Assembly (NCBI GenBank): GCA_902762505.1
Contig: CACWOQ010000010.1
Span: 1-51,111 of the forward strand
Origin: an uncultured Ruminococcus sp.
GTDB lineage: Bacteria > Bacillota > Clostridia > Oscillospirales > CAG-272
Length of the DNA: 51,111 bases
Direction of reading: 5' to 3'
Made by a program: the position numbers and the translations under genes
In this document: in pieces, positions 17,708 through 28,250 of the stretch
Numbering within the stretch: position 1 is the stretch's first letter
Layout: each line of letters starts with the position of its first letter
Notes under the pieces: generated by a model
Database searches by the model: none
The model's input: only the letters and a program-made list of their open reading frames with translations
Told to the model about the DNA's origin: nothing

Positions 17708-18400
17708 ATGACAGGAATAATCGCGGCAATGAAAACGGAACTCGAGTTGATAAGAAACAAGCTCGATAACGTTACTGAGGAAAAACACGGCGGTTTGGTT
17801 TTTTACAGAGGCAGCTACAAGGGCAAAGAAACCGTGGCGGCGATCTGCGGGATCGGCAAGGTATACGCGTCGATGTGCGCCGAGGCGATGACTCTTTTGT
17901 ACGCACCCGACGTTATAATAAACACGGGCGTAGCCGGCGCGCTTTCGGACAAGCTTCATATGCTTGACTGTACCGTCGCCGACAAATGCGTCCAGTACGA
18001 CATGGACACGTCCCCTTTGGGCGATCCCGTCGGCTTTGTTTCGGGTATCAGCAAAATTTATTTTCCCGCAGATAAGGATCTGAGCGACAGATTCGCCGAA
18101 TGCTGTAAAAAAACGGGCAAGGAGCCTGTCGTATGCACGGTAGCCTCGGGCGACGCCTTCGTTGCCGACACAAAGAAGAAAAAGTGGATATCCAAGGAAT
18201 TCGGCGCATCCGTATGCGACATGGAGAGCGCCGCCATCGCTCACGTCTGTACCGTAAACGGCGTACCGTTCATCATAAGCCGGTGCATTTCGGACGGTGC
18301 CGACGACGGAGCGAAATTCGATTTTCCGACGATGTGCGGTATGGCTGCCGATATTTCATCAAACGCCGTACTTGAATTCATAGAAAGATACGGAGGATAA
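17708..18400 (+). CDS. mtnN: 5'-methylthioadenosine/S-adenosylhomocysteine nucleosidase
   Basis: A 230-residue cytosolic hydrolase that releases adenine from methylthioadenosine or S-adenosylhomocysteine in methionine salvage and AI-2 formation. It aligns along its length with E. coli MTAN (232 residues). The catalytic acid-base pattern is present: Glu11 in GIIAAMKTEL, the substrate-binding Glu173 in CDMESAAIAHV, and Asp196 in CISDGAD. PDVIINTGVAGAL is the nucleoside-phosphorylase-family phosphate/ribose loop. It starts 13 bp after the surface protein gene with GAGGTG as ribosome site, and its stop is 2 bp before the next start. Its position in a glycosidase operon is odd and unexplained. Confidence 0.92.
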   Translation: MTGIIAAMKTELELIRNKLDNVTEEKHGGLVFYRGSYKGKETVAAICGIGKVYASMCAEAMTLLYAPDVIINTGVAGALSDKLHMLDCTVADKCVQYDMDTSPLGDPVGFVSGISKIYFPADKDLSDRFAECCKKTGKEPVVCTVASGDAFVADTKKKKWISKEFGASVCDMESAAIAHVCTVNGVPFIISRCISDGADDGAKFDFPTMCGMAADISSNAVLEFIERYGG

Positions 18401-18402
18401 AT

Positions 18403-20397
18403 ATGCCGGAATACAAAAGAGCTTCTTACTCCGGCGAGTCGCTTGAGCTTAATAACGGCACCGTAAAAGTCGCCGTTCATAAAAGGATCAGCGGTTGGGG
18501 TTTTGCCGAGATATTCAACGATGAAGCAAAACTAATGGCCGTGCTCGATCATTTCGGCGAATTGAAGCTGCGCGACCAGGACATACCCATGCGGCTCGAA
18601 GCTGAAAAATACGAAAAAACGGAAAAAGGATACAGATTCTCTGTTTCATCGTGTACACCGGCTGAAAGGCTTAAGGGTACTTCGTTCGAATCATGGATCG
18701 GGTATCCGTTCGAGCATCCCGTTCTGTCAGGCACGGTCGATCTGTCGCTGTACGGCAACGCGCTTGTGATCGATACCGAGCTTTATTCATCGTATAACGT
18801 ATACGCCGAATACCTACGGCTTTTATGGCTTTACTGCGGAGAAGGCTCGTACGGGACTGCAAAAACAGACGCGCTTCTGCCCGGAGTCGACTGGCCCGTC
18901 GGCGACGAATGGTCGTCGGGAACGGATTTCTTCAAGGATCCGTGGGCAGACAGACGGATCCCGCACCCAAACAAGGTAGGATCTCCGGTCATGGCGCTTT
19001 CTGTCGGCGGCGATTACGTTTCGGTCGAGTACAGCCTCGACGAGCCCGTCGCAAGGTGGTTCAATTACACGGAGTATTACAGTCAGCCCGTATTTGCCGT
19101 GCCGAACTTCATCGAAAGGCAGAACAACAGTCTGCTCGGGATAATGATCCCGGACGTTAAGACCGAGGATGATGAAAACAAGCCGTTCGCGCGTCCTTTT
19201 GAAATACATAAAGGTCAGCGTATCAGATTTTCCGGGCGTGTGACGGTCGGCAAAGGCACGTCGACAGACGCGCTCGTAAACTACGTGAAACGTACAGGGA
19301 TGCCAAAGCCTCAGCCTGTATACAGCCCTGATGAAGCGCTTACGGTCATCGCACGCGCTTATAACACGAATCTGTATCACAAAGGCGAAGGCTTCGGTTA
19401 CGTGCAGGGCGGCTCACGTTCGATCTCGCCTGCGCCTCCCGCATTTCTGCGCAGATATGTGAAGGATAACGAGGGAACAAAGCTGTCCGCGGAGCTTGCG
19501 AAAAAAATAGAGGAATACGACGGCAACGCAAAGCAGTCAAGTCCGGCGCAGAGCAAAGAACAGCTTTGTGAAAGAGGCGACACGATAATGAGCTGGCAGA
19601 GACATGACGGGGCGTTCTGCTTTGATCCGGACGGCAGACATTACGGAAAAGACGATTTCGTCGTGGCGAGATCTTTCATCGATCCTATGGCGCACGCGGG
19701 CGACACGGCTCTGTATCTCAACACGACCTGCGCTCTCGATCTTATCAGGATCTATGAGTCAACAGGCGAGAAAAAATATTTTGACGCGGCTTGCAGGTCT
19801 CTCGATCTTTTTGTAGATGCTATAAGACCGGAGGGCGGCGATTACTGGGAAACGCCCCTGCACGCGCCTAATCTTCTCGCAGCCGGACACGCCGCGAATA
19901 CTTATTACTACGTATATAAAAATCACGGAGTCGATAGATACCAAAAAACAGCCGTTCATTTTCTCCGAACGCTGCTCGCTTTCACCCATCTCAGACGGCC
20001 GAAAAACGTTCCGTCGCTATACAATACGAAGCCGTGCCTTTGTTGTTCTGACTGGTATTTTGCAAACTGGGTACGCGATTTCGTTCAGTGGGAGGTCCTC
20101 GGCTGCATAGCTCAGGCGGGATCACTCGGTATCAGATGGGAGGAGATGGATCCCGAGCTTGACTGGCTCACGTACGTTGAAGGCGTAACGACAGCTGCGT
20201 ATAACTGGATGGCTGACAACAAAAAGAACAACTGGCGTCCGCATAATATCCCCTCGTCGCTTCAGGCGTATGAGAACGGAGACTATAACGGCTGTTATTC
20301 CGATACGTTCAACAGTGTCACCGGCAACACTGGCGGAATGTTCATACATCCGTCCGCCATTGCGAACTGCATATATTATTTCAAGGATAAAAAATAA
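18403..20397 (+). CDS. unrecognised 664-residue protein, probable beta-sandwich plus six-hairpin fold
   Basis: I do not recognise this family. There is no signal peptide or membrane segment, so it is likely cytosolic. Residues 1 to about 290 are rich in alternating beta-type sequence with many aromatic residues (WLYCGEGSYG, GVDWPVGDEWSSG). Residues about 315-660 look like repeated helix pairs of an (alpha/alpha)6 toroid: GDTALYLNTTCALDLIRIYESTGEKKYFD is the sort of hairpin found in glycoside hydrolases and polysaccharide lyases, shown here only as a pattern. A Cys cluster, PCLCCSDWYFANWVRDF, lies near residue 545. It is last in the operon with GH78 and MTAN. Ribosome site GGAGG lies inside the end of mtnN. 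An enzyme acting on a sugar or uronide is plausible but unproven. Confidence 0.7.
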   Translation: MPEYKRASYSGESLELNNGTVKVAVHKRISGWGFAEIFNDEAKLMAVLDHFGELKLRDQDIPMRLEAEKYEKTEKGYRFSVSSCTPAERLKGTSFESWIGYPFEHPVLSGTVDLSLYGNALVIDTELYSSYNVYAEYLRLLWLYCGEGSYGTAKTDALLPGVDWPVGDEWSSGTDFFKDPWADRRIPHPNKVGSPVMALSVGGDYVSVEYSLDEPVARWFNYTEYYSQPVFAVPNFIERQNNSLLGIMIPDVKTEDDENKPFARPFEIHKGQRIRFSGRVTVGKGTSTDALVNYVKRTGMPKPQPVYSPDEALTVIARAYNTNLYHKGEGFGYVQGGSRSISPAPPAFLRRYVKDNEGTKLSAELAKKIEEYDGNAKQSSPAQSKEQLCERGDTIMSWQRHDGAFCFDPDGRHYGKDDFVVARSFIDPMAHAGDTALYLNTTCALDLIRIYESTGEKKYFDAACRSLDLFVDAIRPEGGDYWETPLHAPNLLAAGHAANTYYYVYKNHGVDRYQKTAVHFLRTLLAFTHLRRPKNVPSLYNTKPCLCCSDWYFANWVRDFVQWEVLGCIAQAGSLGIRWEEMDPELDWLTYVEGVTTAAYNWMADNKKNNWRPHNIPSSLQAYENGDYNGCYSDTFNSVTGNTGGMFIHPSAIANCIYYFKDKK

Positions 20398-20440
20398 AAA
20401 AGACGGCCGGGGGTCTCTTGTGATGCGCCCCCGGTCGTCT
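20389..20440 (-). terminator. intrinsic terminator of the M19 dipeptidase gene
   Basis: A GC-rich hairpin (AGACGGCCGGGGG with CCCCCGGTCGTCT, 20401-20440, one G-T pair) is followed on the minus strand by a run of T residues (20400-20389). On the plus strand no U-tract follows, so it best serves the minus-strand gene. Confidence 0.8.
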
Positions 20441-20445
20441 CACGA

Positions 20446-21432
20446 TTATTTCAGTATTTCCTTAAATACCCTCAGTACGTTTTTATAAAATACCTTATCT
20501 GCCTGATCTTCGCTCAAACCGTTTTTGACAAGTCTGTCCCAGAGTACGGGCATGAACGAAGGATCCTTGATCTCCAGTCTTCTCGTGCTTATACCGTCGA
20601 AATCGGATCCGAGACCGACTACGTCCTCGCCTCCGACCTTGATGAAGTGAAGAACGTGACGGGCGAAGTCGTCAGCCGTGATCTGCGCGGTTTCGTCATT
20701 CGATATGAAAGACGCGCAGTAATTAAGACCCGATACGCCGCCGTGCCCGGCAAGAACTCTGATCATATCGTCTGTCAGATTTCTCGGATGTCCGCAAATG
20801 CTGCGGCAGTTTGAGTGTGACGCTATGAACGGACCTTTTACGATATCGGCAACGTCATAAAAAGATCTGTCGGAGCTGTGCGAGGTATCGACTATCATGC
20901 CGAGCTGCGTCATATACTCAACGATCTGTCTGCCGCGATCCGTAAGTCCGTGGACAGTATCGGATCCTACGCCGTGGTTTCTCGGATCCACGATATTGGG
21001 CCACCCGAGACTGTTCGGGAAGTTCCAGGTGATATTCATCATTCTCGCGCCGCGGTCGTAAAAATGCTTCAGCTTCTCCGGCGAGCCTTCGCAGCATTCG
21101 CCTTCCTCGAGCGTCAGAAGCGCCGATATCTTGCCGTCGCGCTCGTTCTTTTCAATATCCGAATACGTAAGGACCGGCGCGATATATTCCGAGTTCTTCC
21201 GAAGCTCGTCATAATACAGATCCGCCAGGGTATTTGCGTATTCGTAAGCCGATTTTACAGAAGGCAGATGCGTGAACATTGCAAAACACTGAACATACGC
21301 TCCGCCTGCCTGCAGCTTTTTTACGTCGATATCAAGTTCATTTTCATAAAGCGAATACGGCTTTCCGTCTCTCTTTCTGTAATAAAGCTCGGATACCGTA
21401 TCGCAATGCATATCTATAAATTTATGTTTCAT
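20446..21432 (-). CDS. membrane dipeptidase-family (M19) zinc peptidase
   Basis: A 328-residue dipeptidase of family M19 (renal dipeptidase type), which hydrolyses dipeptides, often with broad or D-residue tolerance. Zinc ligands are visible: His9 and Asp11 in IDMHCD, Glu in LTLEEGE, and His residues in DTSHS and ASHSN. The family's GLGSDFDGI near the C-terminus is intact. Length fits the bacterial family (310-400). There is no signal peptide, so it is cytosolic. It is a single gene with its own promoter (21456-21484), a GGAGG-type ribosome site upstream of the ATG at 21432, and a terminator at 20389-20440. Physiological substrate is not indicated by neighbours. Confidence 0.92.
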   Translation of the reverse strand: MKHKFIDMHCDTVSELYYRKRDGKPYSLYENELDIDVKKLQAGGAYVQCFAMFTHLPSVKSAYEYANTLADLYYDELRKNSEYIAPVLTYSDIEKNERDGKISALLTLEEGECCEGSPEKLKHFYDRGARMMNITWNFPNSLGWPNIVDPRNHGVGSDTVHGLTDRGRQIVEYMTQLGMIVDTSHSSDRSFYDVADIVKGPFIASHSNCRSICGHPRNLTDDMIRVLAGHGGVSGLNYCASFISNDETAQITADDFARHVLHFIKVGGEDVVGLGSDFDGISTRRLEIKDPSFMPVLWDRLVKNGLSEDQADKVFYKNVLRVFKEILK

Positions 21433-21455
21433 AATTTCCCTCCGTTCTTCCGTTT

Positions 21456-21484
21456 ATTATATCAGATCGGAGCCGGTTTGTCAA
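21456..21484 (-). promoter_or_regulatory. sigma-A promoter of the M19 dipeptidase gene
   Basis: On the minus strand there is a consensus TTGACA (21484-21479), a 17-bp spacer and TATAAT (21461-21456). Confidence 0.85.
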
Positions 21485-21502
21485 CAGAAAAGGAGAAAAC
21501 AA

Positions 21503-21781
21503 ATGAATCCGTTACACTACGTCATACTCGGATATCTCGCTCTCATATCGGTCATATCGATCATCGTTACGATAGCCGACAAAGCCGCCGCGAAGGCGAA
21601 GAGAAGAAGAGTCCCCGAAAAGACCCTGCTTCTGCTCGGACTGTTCGGCGGAGCCGCGGCGATGTTTATCACGATGGTGATTATAAGGCACAAAACAAAG
21701 CACGCGAAATTCATGATCCCGCTGCCTCTGTTCGCGGTCGTTCATATTGTCGCAATCGTGCTCGCATTCATGTATCTGTGA
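21503..21781 (+). CDS. DUF1294 small membrane protein
   Basis: A 92-residue protein of the DUF1294 family, function unknown. It has three hydrophobic stretches (about 5-25, 42-60 and 68-90) with a basic cytoplasmic segment between the first two. The family pattern is present: DKAAAK, then RRRVPEKTLLLLGLFGG, then RHKTKHAKF. The ATG at 21503 has AAGGAG eight bases upstream. It is divergent from the dipeptidase gene and lies ahead of, but outside, the heat-shock operon, whose promoter begins 62 bp after its stop. No partner is suggested. Confidence 0.85.
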   Translation: MNPLHYVILGYLALISVISIIVTIADKAAAKAKRRRVPEKTLLLLGLFGGAAAMFITMVIIRHKTKHAKFMIPLPLFAVVHIVAIVLAFMYL

Positions 21782-21810
21782 TGCAGTTTTGGCACTCGCG
21801 TTCTGAGTTT

Positions 21811-21840
21811 ACAAATATTTCACAAATATTACACAATATT
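21811..21840 (+). promoter_or_regulatory. phased AT-rich repeats, possible UP element of hrcA promoter
   Basis: ACAAATATT at 21811 and 21822 and ACAATATT at 21833 repeat at 11-bp steps and end 3 bp before the -35 box at 21844. This fits an alpha-CTD UP element or a curved segment. The function is inferred. Confidence 0.35.
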
Positions 21841-21843
21841 TCC

Positions 21844-21872
21844 TTGAATTTCGGCGCTGATAGTGGTACATT
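21844..21872 (+). promoter_or_regulatory. sigma-A promoter of hrcA-grpE-dnaK-dnaJ-prmA
   Basis: TTGAAT (21844-21849), a 17-bp spacer and TACATT (21867-21872). The start of transcription falls just before or in the CIRCE operator. Confidence 0.65.
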
Positions 21873-21883
21873 ACAAGCATGGA

Positions 21884-21910
21884 TTAGCACTAAGGAGTAA
21901 TGAGTGCTAA
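21884..21910 (+). promoter_or_regulatory. CIRCE operator (HrcA binding site)
   Basis: TTAGCACTA, nine bases, GAGTGCTAA. This is the CIRCE inverted repeat with one departure from the consensus (A for C at the last base of the left arm). It lies between promoter and hrcA and implies autorepression of the operon by HrcA, relieved by heat. Confidence 0.95.
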
Positions 21911-21925
21911 CCGGAAGGAGATAAA

Positions 21926-23003
21926 ATGTCGTTCGGAGATGAATTGTCGCCGCGAAAAAAACAAATCCTGAAGGCGGTCATCGACGCACATATCGAGATG
22001 GGCGAGCCGATCGGCTCTAAATACCTCACCGCGTCGACCGATATAGGTTTTTCATCGGCTACCATCAGAAACGAAATGGCTGAGCTTGAGGAGCTCGGGT
22101 ATCTCGAGCATCCGCACACGTCCGCCGGACGCGTGCCGACAACGCTCGGTTACAGATTTTACGTTGACAGTCTTATGAATGACTACGCGCTCACCGCGAA
22201 AGATCTCAGTATACTGAACAAGCTTCAGCAGATAAAAATGACAGAGCTTGACAGGATACTGCAGACCGCCAGCAAGCTTACCGCCGCCGTTACGAATTAT
22301 ACCGGAGTCGCGGTAAAGCCGCGCCAGGTGTGCCAGTCGGTCAAATACTATCGCACGTCGCTGATAGACGAAAACAACTTCGTCATCTCGTTCGTGATGG
22401 ACGACAACCAGGTCAAATCCAAGTTCATCAGCGTGCCGTTCAAGGTCAACGACGACGTGCTCAACACTCTCTGCGGAGTTCTCAATAACAATATTTCCGG
22501 CAGAACCAGCGACGCGATCACCCTTCCGATCATCATGAAAATGCAATCGGAAATGGGTGAAAACGAAGCCCTGATCTCATACGCGATCAAATCCGTGTAC
22601 GAGATCATAGGTGACGTCGGAGTTGACAACGTTCATATCGAAGGTGTTGAGAACATGCTCGAATATCCGGAGTATTCCGATACTTCAAAGCTGCGCGAGC
22701 TTCTTTCGCTTTTTGAGAAAAAAGAAGATCTCGTAGAGCTTGTTCATGGCTCCGACAAGGATTCCGTATCGGTCTACATCGGAGGTGAGGATGAAACTCC
22801 GGTGGTAAGCAATTCGTCGATCATCGTAAAGCCTCTGAAACGCAACGACAGCGTCGTCGGCGCGATAGGCGTTGTGGGACCGAACAGAATGGAGTATCCG
22901 AAGGTCGTAAAGATCGTCGAATATATAGCCGACACTATAAGCAGACTTCTTTCGTCAAATTCTCTGACGGAAGGCGACGAAAAGAAGAAGGAAGGAGACG
23001 AAG

Positions 23004-23011
<8 letters not shown>
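21926..23011 (+). CDS. hrcA: heat-inducible transcription repressor HrcA
   Basis: A 361-residue repressor that binds CIRCE and shuts off class I heat-shock genes. The N-terminal winged helix is clear (SPRKKQILKAVIDAHIEMG, then SSATIRNEMAELEELGYL and HTSAGRVPT), all near-invariant HrcA segments. The GAF-like and dimerisation regions follow, with GPNRMEYPKVVKIVEYIA near the end. Length is slightly above the common 340-350. GGAAGGAG is six bases before the ATG, and CIRCE lies 16 bp upstream. Its last 8 bases overlap the start of grpE, so translation is likely coupled. Confidence 0.97.
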
Positions 23012-25461
<2,450 letters not shown>

Positions 25462-25483
25462 TAAAGCATTTCAATAACGCAGA

Positions 25484-25507
25484 CCGGGCAGCCGTATAGC
25501 TGCCCGG
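25484..25507 (+). other. intergenic hairpin between dnaK and dnaJ
   Basis: A perfect 9-bp stem CCGGGCAGC/GCTGCCCGG with a 6-base loop. No U-tract follows, so it is not a standard terminator. It may stabilise the dnaK message 3' end or mark RNA processing, giving more dnaK than dnaJ. Confidence 0.6.
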
Positions 25508-25534
25508 CAAACGATATTCCGGAGATAAATCCAA

Positions 25535-26671
25535 ATGGCAGAAAAAAGAGATTATTACGAGGTGCTCGGCGTAGAAAAGAACGCGTCGGACAACGACATC
25601 AAACACGCGTACAGGACGCTTGCAAAAAAATATCATCCCGATATGAACCCGGGCGACGCCGAAGCCGAAAAAAAATTTAAGGAAGTGAACGAGGCGTACG
25701 AGGTCTTATCCGATCCCGACAAGCGCGCTAAATATGACCAGTACGGTCACGCGGGCTTCGATCAGAGCTTCGGAGGCGGCGGATATCAGTATTCCGGCGG
25801 AGGCTTCGATTTCGACCTCGGCAACATTTTCGGCGATTTCTTCGGCGGCGGATCCGGCTTCTCGAGAAGCGGCGGAACGCGTCAGACCGCGGGAAAAAGC
25901 GTATATCAACGCATTTATCTGTCGTTTGAGGAAGCCGCGTTCGGCTGCAAAAAGGAGATAAGCTATCCGAGGATCGAAAAGTGCCCCGACTGTTCGGGCA
26001 CAGGCGCAGCAAAAGGCACAAGCCCGGTCACGTGCTCCAAGTGCGGCGGCAGAGGCACCGTCACGACGTCGCAGCGCACGATGTTCGGTATGATGCAGCA
26101 GCAGTCCGTATGTCCCGATTGCGGAGGCAGAGGACAGACTGTACCGAATCCCTGTCCGAACTGCAAGGGCAAGGGCTTCATACGCATCAATAAAAAGATT
26201 GAGATCAACGTTCCCGCCGGCATAGACGACGAGCAGCAGCTCACCGTAAGAGGTCAGGGAAACGTAAGTACGAACGGCGGACCGACGGGCGATCTTATAA
26301 TCGAAGTATCCGTAAAGCCGCACAACGTATTCACGCGCGACGGATTTGACATTTACTGCGATATACCGATCACGTTCGTTGAAGCCGCTCTCGGCGCCGA
26401 GATCGACGTTCCGAGCCTCGAAGGCAACGTAAAATATACGATACCGGAGGGCACGCAGACAGGAACGAGCTTCAAGCTCGCCGGAAAAGGTATAAAATAC
26501 GTCAATTCAACAAGAAAAGGCGATCTTATATTCACCGTCATTGTCGAGACGCCGAAGGGCCTGAACGACAAACAGAAGCAGCTTTTAAGGGAGTTCGGGC
26601 TTTCGTGCGGAAAGAGCAACTTCAAGAGCAAGCAAAAATTCTTCGATAAAATATTCAAGGATAAAAAATAA
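25535..26671 (+). CDS. dnaJ: cochaperone DnaJ (Hsp40)
   Basis: A 378-residue class A J-protein that stimulates the DnaK ATPase and delivers clients. The J domain (about 5-70) has HPD at 34-36. A Gly/Phe-rich stretch (about 75-125) follows, then the zinc domain with four CxxCxGxG repeats: [24 protein letters not shown] and CPNCKGKG. C-terminal beta domains complete it. GGAG precedes the ATG at a longish distance. The stop TAA shares one base with the start of prmA (TAATG). Confidence 0.97.
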   Translation: MAEKRDYYEVLGVEKNASDNDIKHAYRTLAKKYHPDMNPGDAEAEKKFKEVNEAYEVLSDPDKRAKYDQYGHAGFDQSFGGGGYQYSGGGFDFDLGNIFGDFFGGGSGFSRSGGTRQTAGKSVYQRIYLSFEEAAFGCKKEISYPRIEKCPDCSGTGAAKGTSPVTCSKCGGRGTVTTSQRTMFGMMQQQSVCPDCGGRGQTVPNPCPNCKGKGFIRINKKIEINVPAGIDDEQQLTVRGQGNVSTNGGPTGDLIIEVSVKPHNVFTRDGFDIYCDIPITFVEAALGAEIDVPSLEGNVKYTIPEGTQTGTSFKLAGKGIKYVNSTRKGDLIFTVIVETPKGLNDKQKQLLREFGLSCGKSNFKSKQKFFDKIFKDKK

Positions 26672-27597
26672 TGGACTACAAACAGATCAAAGTCACGTGC
26701 AGCACGTCCGATTTAGATGAGATCAGCGCGATAATGAGCATGATCGACAACGGACTCATGATCGAAGACTATTCGGATATCGAAGAGACCTTCAAAGACG
26801 TTTACGCCGATCTGATAGACGATGATCTGCTCAGAATGGATAAGACGAAGGCCGCGGTAAGCGTGTTCATATCAGACGAACGCCATCCCGAGGAATCCGT
26901 ATATTTTCTTAAAGAACGCATCAGATCTCTCGGCATCGACTGCAAGCTCGAGATCATCGACGTATCCGACGACGACTGGGCGAACAGCTGGAAGAAATAT
27001 TATCATCCGATCAAAGTCGGAGACAGAGTCGTTATCGTCCCGGCGTGGGAGAAGTATGAACCGGAATACGGCGAGCTGCCTCTGATCATGGATCCCGGTA
27101 TGGCGTTCGGCGCCGGCACTCACGAGACGACGCGTCTTGTCATGATGCAGATCGAAAAATACGTAAAACCCGGCTGCAGCGTACTTGACGTCGGCACCGG
27201 AAGCGGAATCCTTTCGATATCAGCGTCACTTCTCGGCGCGGGAAAGATCAACGCATACGACATTGATCCGACAGCGGTACGCATAGCACGCGAAAACGCC
27301 GTGATAAACAAATGCGATAATATCACGGTAAACGTTTCGGATCTGCTTTCATCAGTTGAAAAGACGCGGTACGATCTGATCTGCGCGAATATTGTCGCGG
27401 ATATAATCATCAGAATGAGTTCGGATCTTTCCGGATTCGCACACGAAGGGACCGTCTTTATAGCGTCCGGTATACTTACCGAGCGCAGGGAAGAGGTCTT
27501 GGCGGCAATGAAAAAAACGCCGTTTTCTCTGATCGATTCGGCAGAGGAAAACGGCTGGTGCGCGCTTATTTTCAGATACGGTCAATCTATAACGTAG
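26671..27597 (+). CDS. prmA: ribosomal protein L11 methyltransferase PrmA
   Basis: A 308-residue SAM-dependent methyltransferase that trimethylates ribosomal protein L11. The N-terminal substrate domain contains DDDWANSWKKYYHPIKVGD, followed by MDPGMAFGAGTHETTR and motif I VLDVGTGSGILSISA, all characteristic of PrmA. ICANIVADIII is the NPPY-equivalent region of the family. Length fits. It is the last gene of the heat-shock operon, as in many Firmicutes. Its 3' end overlaps the convergent regulator gene by 16 bp. Confidence 0.95.
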   Translation: MDYKQIKVTCSTSDLDEISAIMSMIDNGLMIEDYSDIEETFKDVYADLIDDDLLRMDKTKAAVSVFISDERHPEESVYFLKERIRSLGIDCKLEIIDVSDDDWANSWKKYYHPIKVGDRVVIVPAWEKYEPEYGELPLIMDPGMAFGAGTHETTRLVMMQIEKYVKPGCSVLDVGTGSGILSISASLLGAGKINAYDIDPTAVRIARENAVINKCDNITVNVSDLLSSVEKTRYDLICANIVADIIIRMSSDLSGFAHEGTVFIASGILTERREEVLAAMKKTPFSLIDSAEENGWCALIFRYGQSIT

Positions 27598-28130
27598 CCC
27601 TTACCTCTCACGGTACGGATTATCCTCACTCCGAACCGCTCGTCAAGCTTGGCTCTCATCATACGTATGTACACGTCGCAGGTGTTTGAATCTGCGGCGT
27701 TTTCTTTTCTTTTGCAAATATCCTTCAATTCATCGCGGCTTACCGGCGTGCCGCGGCGCTCGAACAAATATCCGAACATCCTTTTTTCCGTTTCCGTGAA
27801 TCTTATGCGTTCGCCGTTATAGTATACGCTGTCGCCTGTCACGGAAAGCCCGTGCTTTTCCGCAGGCGATACTGCGTCCTTTACGGCAAGGCAGAATTCT
27901 TCCGTATCAAACGGACGGTGGAAAAAGATTTCTTCGTCTCCGATGCCGTACAGGTATCTGTCTTTTCTGCCGAAATATACGGCGGGTTTATATTTTTTAT
28001 CTGTCGTGTCCGCGTCGACGACGTACAGATCAGCTGTATCGCCCTCCGCAGGACTGCAAAACCTGCATATCTGCAGATAAAGCATACGCGCAAACAATCC
28101 GTCGTTTGAAATGATTTTTACCGTATTCAA
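27582..28130 (-). CDS. orphan OmpR-type regulator with degenerate receiver
   Basis: About 182 residues. The C-terminal half is a PhoB/OmpR winged helix: RIRFTETEKRMFGYLFER, VSRDELKDICK, DVYIRMMRAKLDERFG, then IRTVRGKGYVID. The N-terminal 85 or so residues resemble a shrunken receiver: TVKIISNDGLFARML at the start and DLYVVDADTTD where a receiver would have its phospho-Asp, but later receiver landmarks (the Thr and Lys positions) are not evident. TTG at 28130 is preferred because the promoter at 28154-28182 would start near 28147 and GGTGA lies 5 bases upstream; GTG at 28139 is the alternative. No histidine kinase is adjacent, so the signal is unknown. Confidence 0.75.
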   Translation of the reverse strand: MNTVKIISNDGLFARMLYLQICRFCSPAEGDTADLYVVDADTTDKKYKPAVYFGRKDRYLYGIGDEEIFFHRPFDTEEFCLAVKDAVSPAEKHGLSVTGDSVYYNGERIRFTETEKRMFGYLFERRGTPVSRDELKDICKRKENAADSNTCDVYIRMMRAKLDERFGVRIIRTVRGKGYVID

Positions 28131-28153
28131 ATAAATCACCGCCTTTTTTTCAC

Positions 28154-28182
28154 ATTTTACATCTTATACGACGATTAGTCAA
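28154..28182 (-). promoter_or_regulatory. sigma-A promoter of orphan regulator
   Basis: On the minus strand there is TTGACT (28182-28177), a 17-bp spacer and TAAAAT (28159-28154). The predicted start near 28147 leaves a leader of only about 17 bases. Confidence 0.7.
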
Positions 28183-28207
28183 ATGTTTTATATTAAATTT
28201 TGCCGTT

Positions 28208-28216
28208 TGTTATGAT
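28208..28216 (+). promoter_or_regulatory. possible extended -10 promoter of GH78-like gene
   Basis: TGTTATGAT matches an extended -10 element (TGnTATnAT), about 35 bp before the ATG at 28251. No good -35 box is placed upstream of it. TTGCCG (28200) with TATTAT (28224) is an alternative, but would start inside the ribosome site. Confidence 0.35.
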
Positions 28217-28250
28217 AAAATCGTATTATAAAAACGAAAGGACAGATAAT

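Noticed and set aside
20401..20440. Strong hairpin as terminator of the plus-strand operon ending at 20397
   Set aside because: On the plus strand it is followed by CACGATTATT rather than a U-tract. The T-run is on the minus-strand side.
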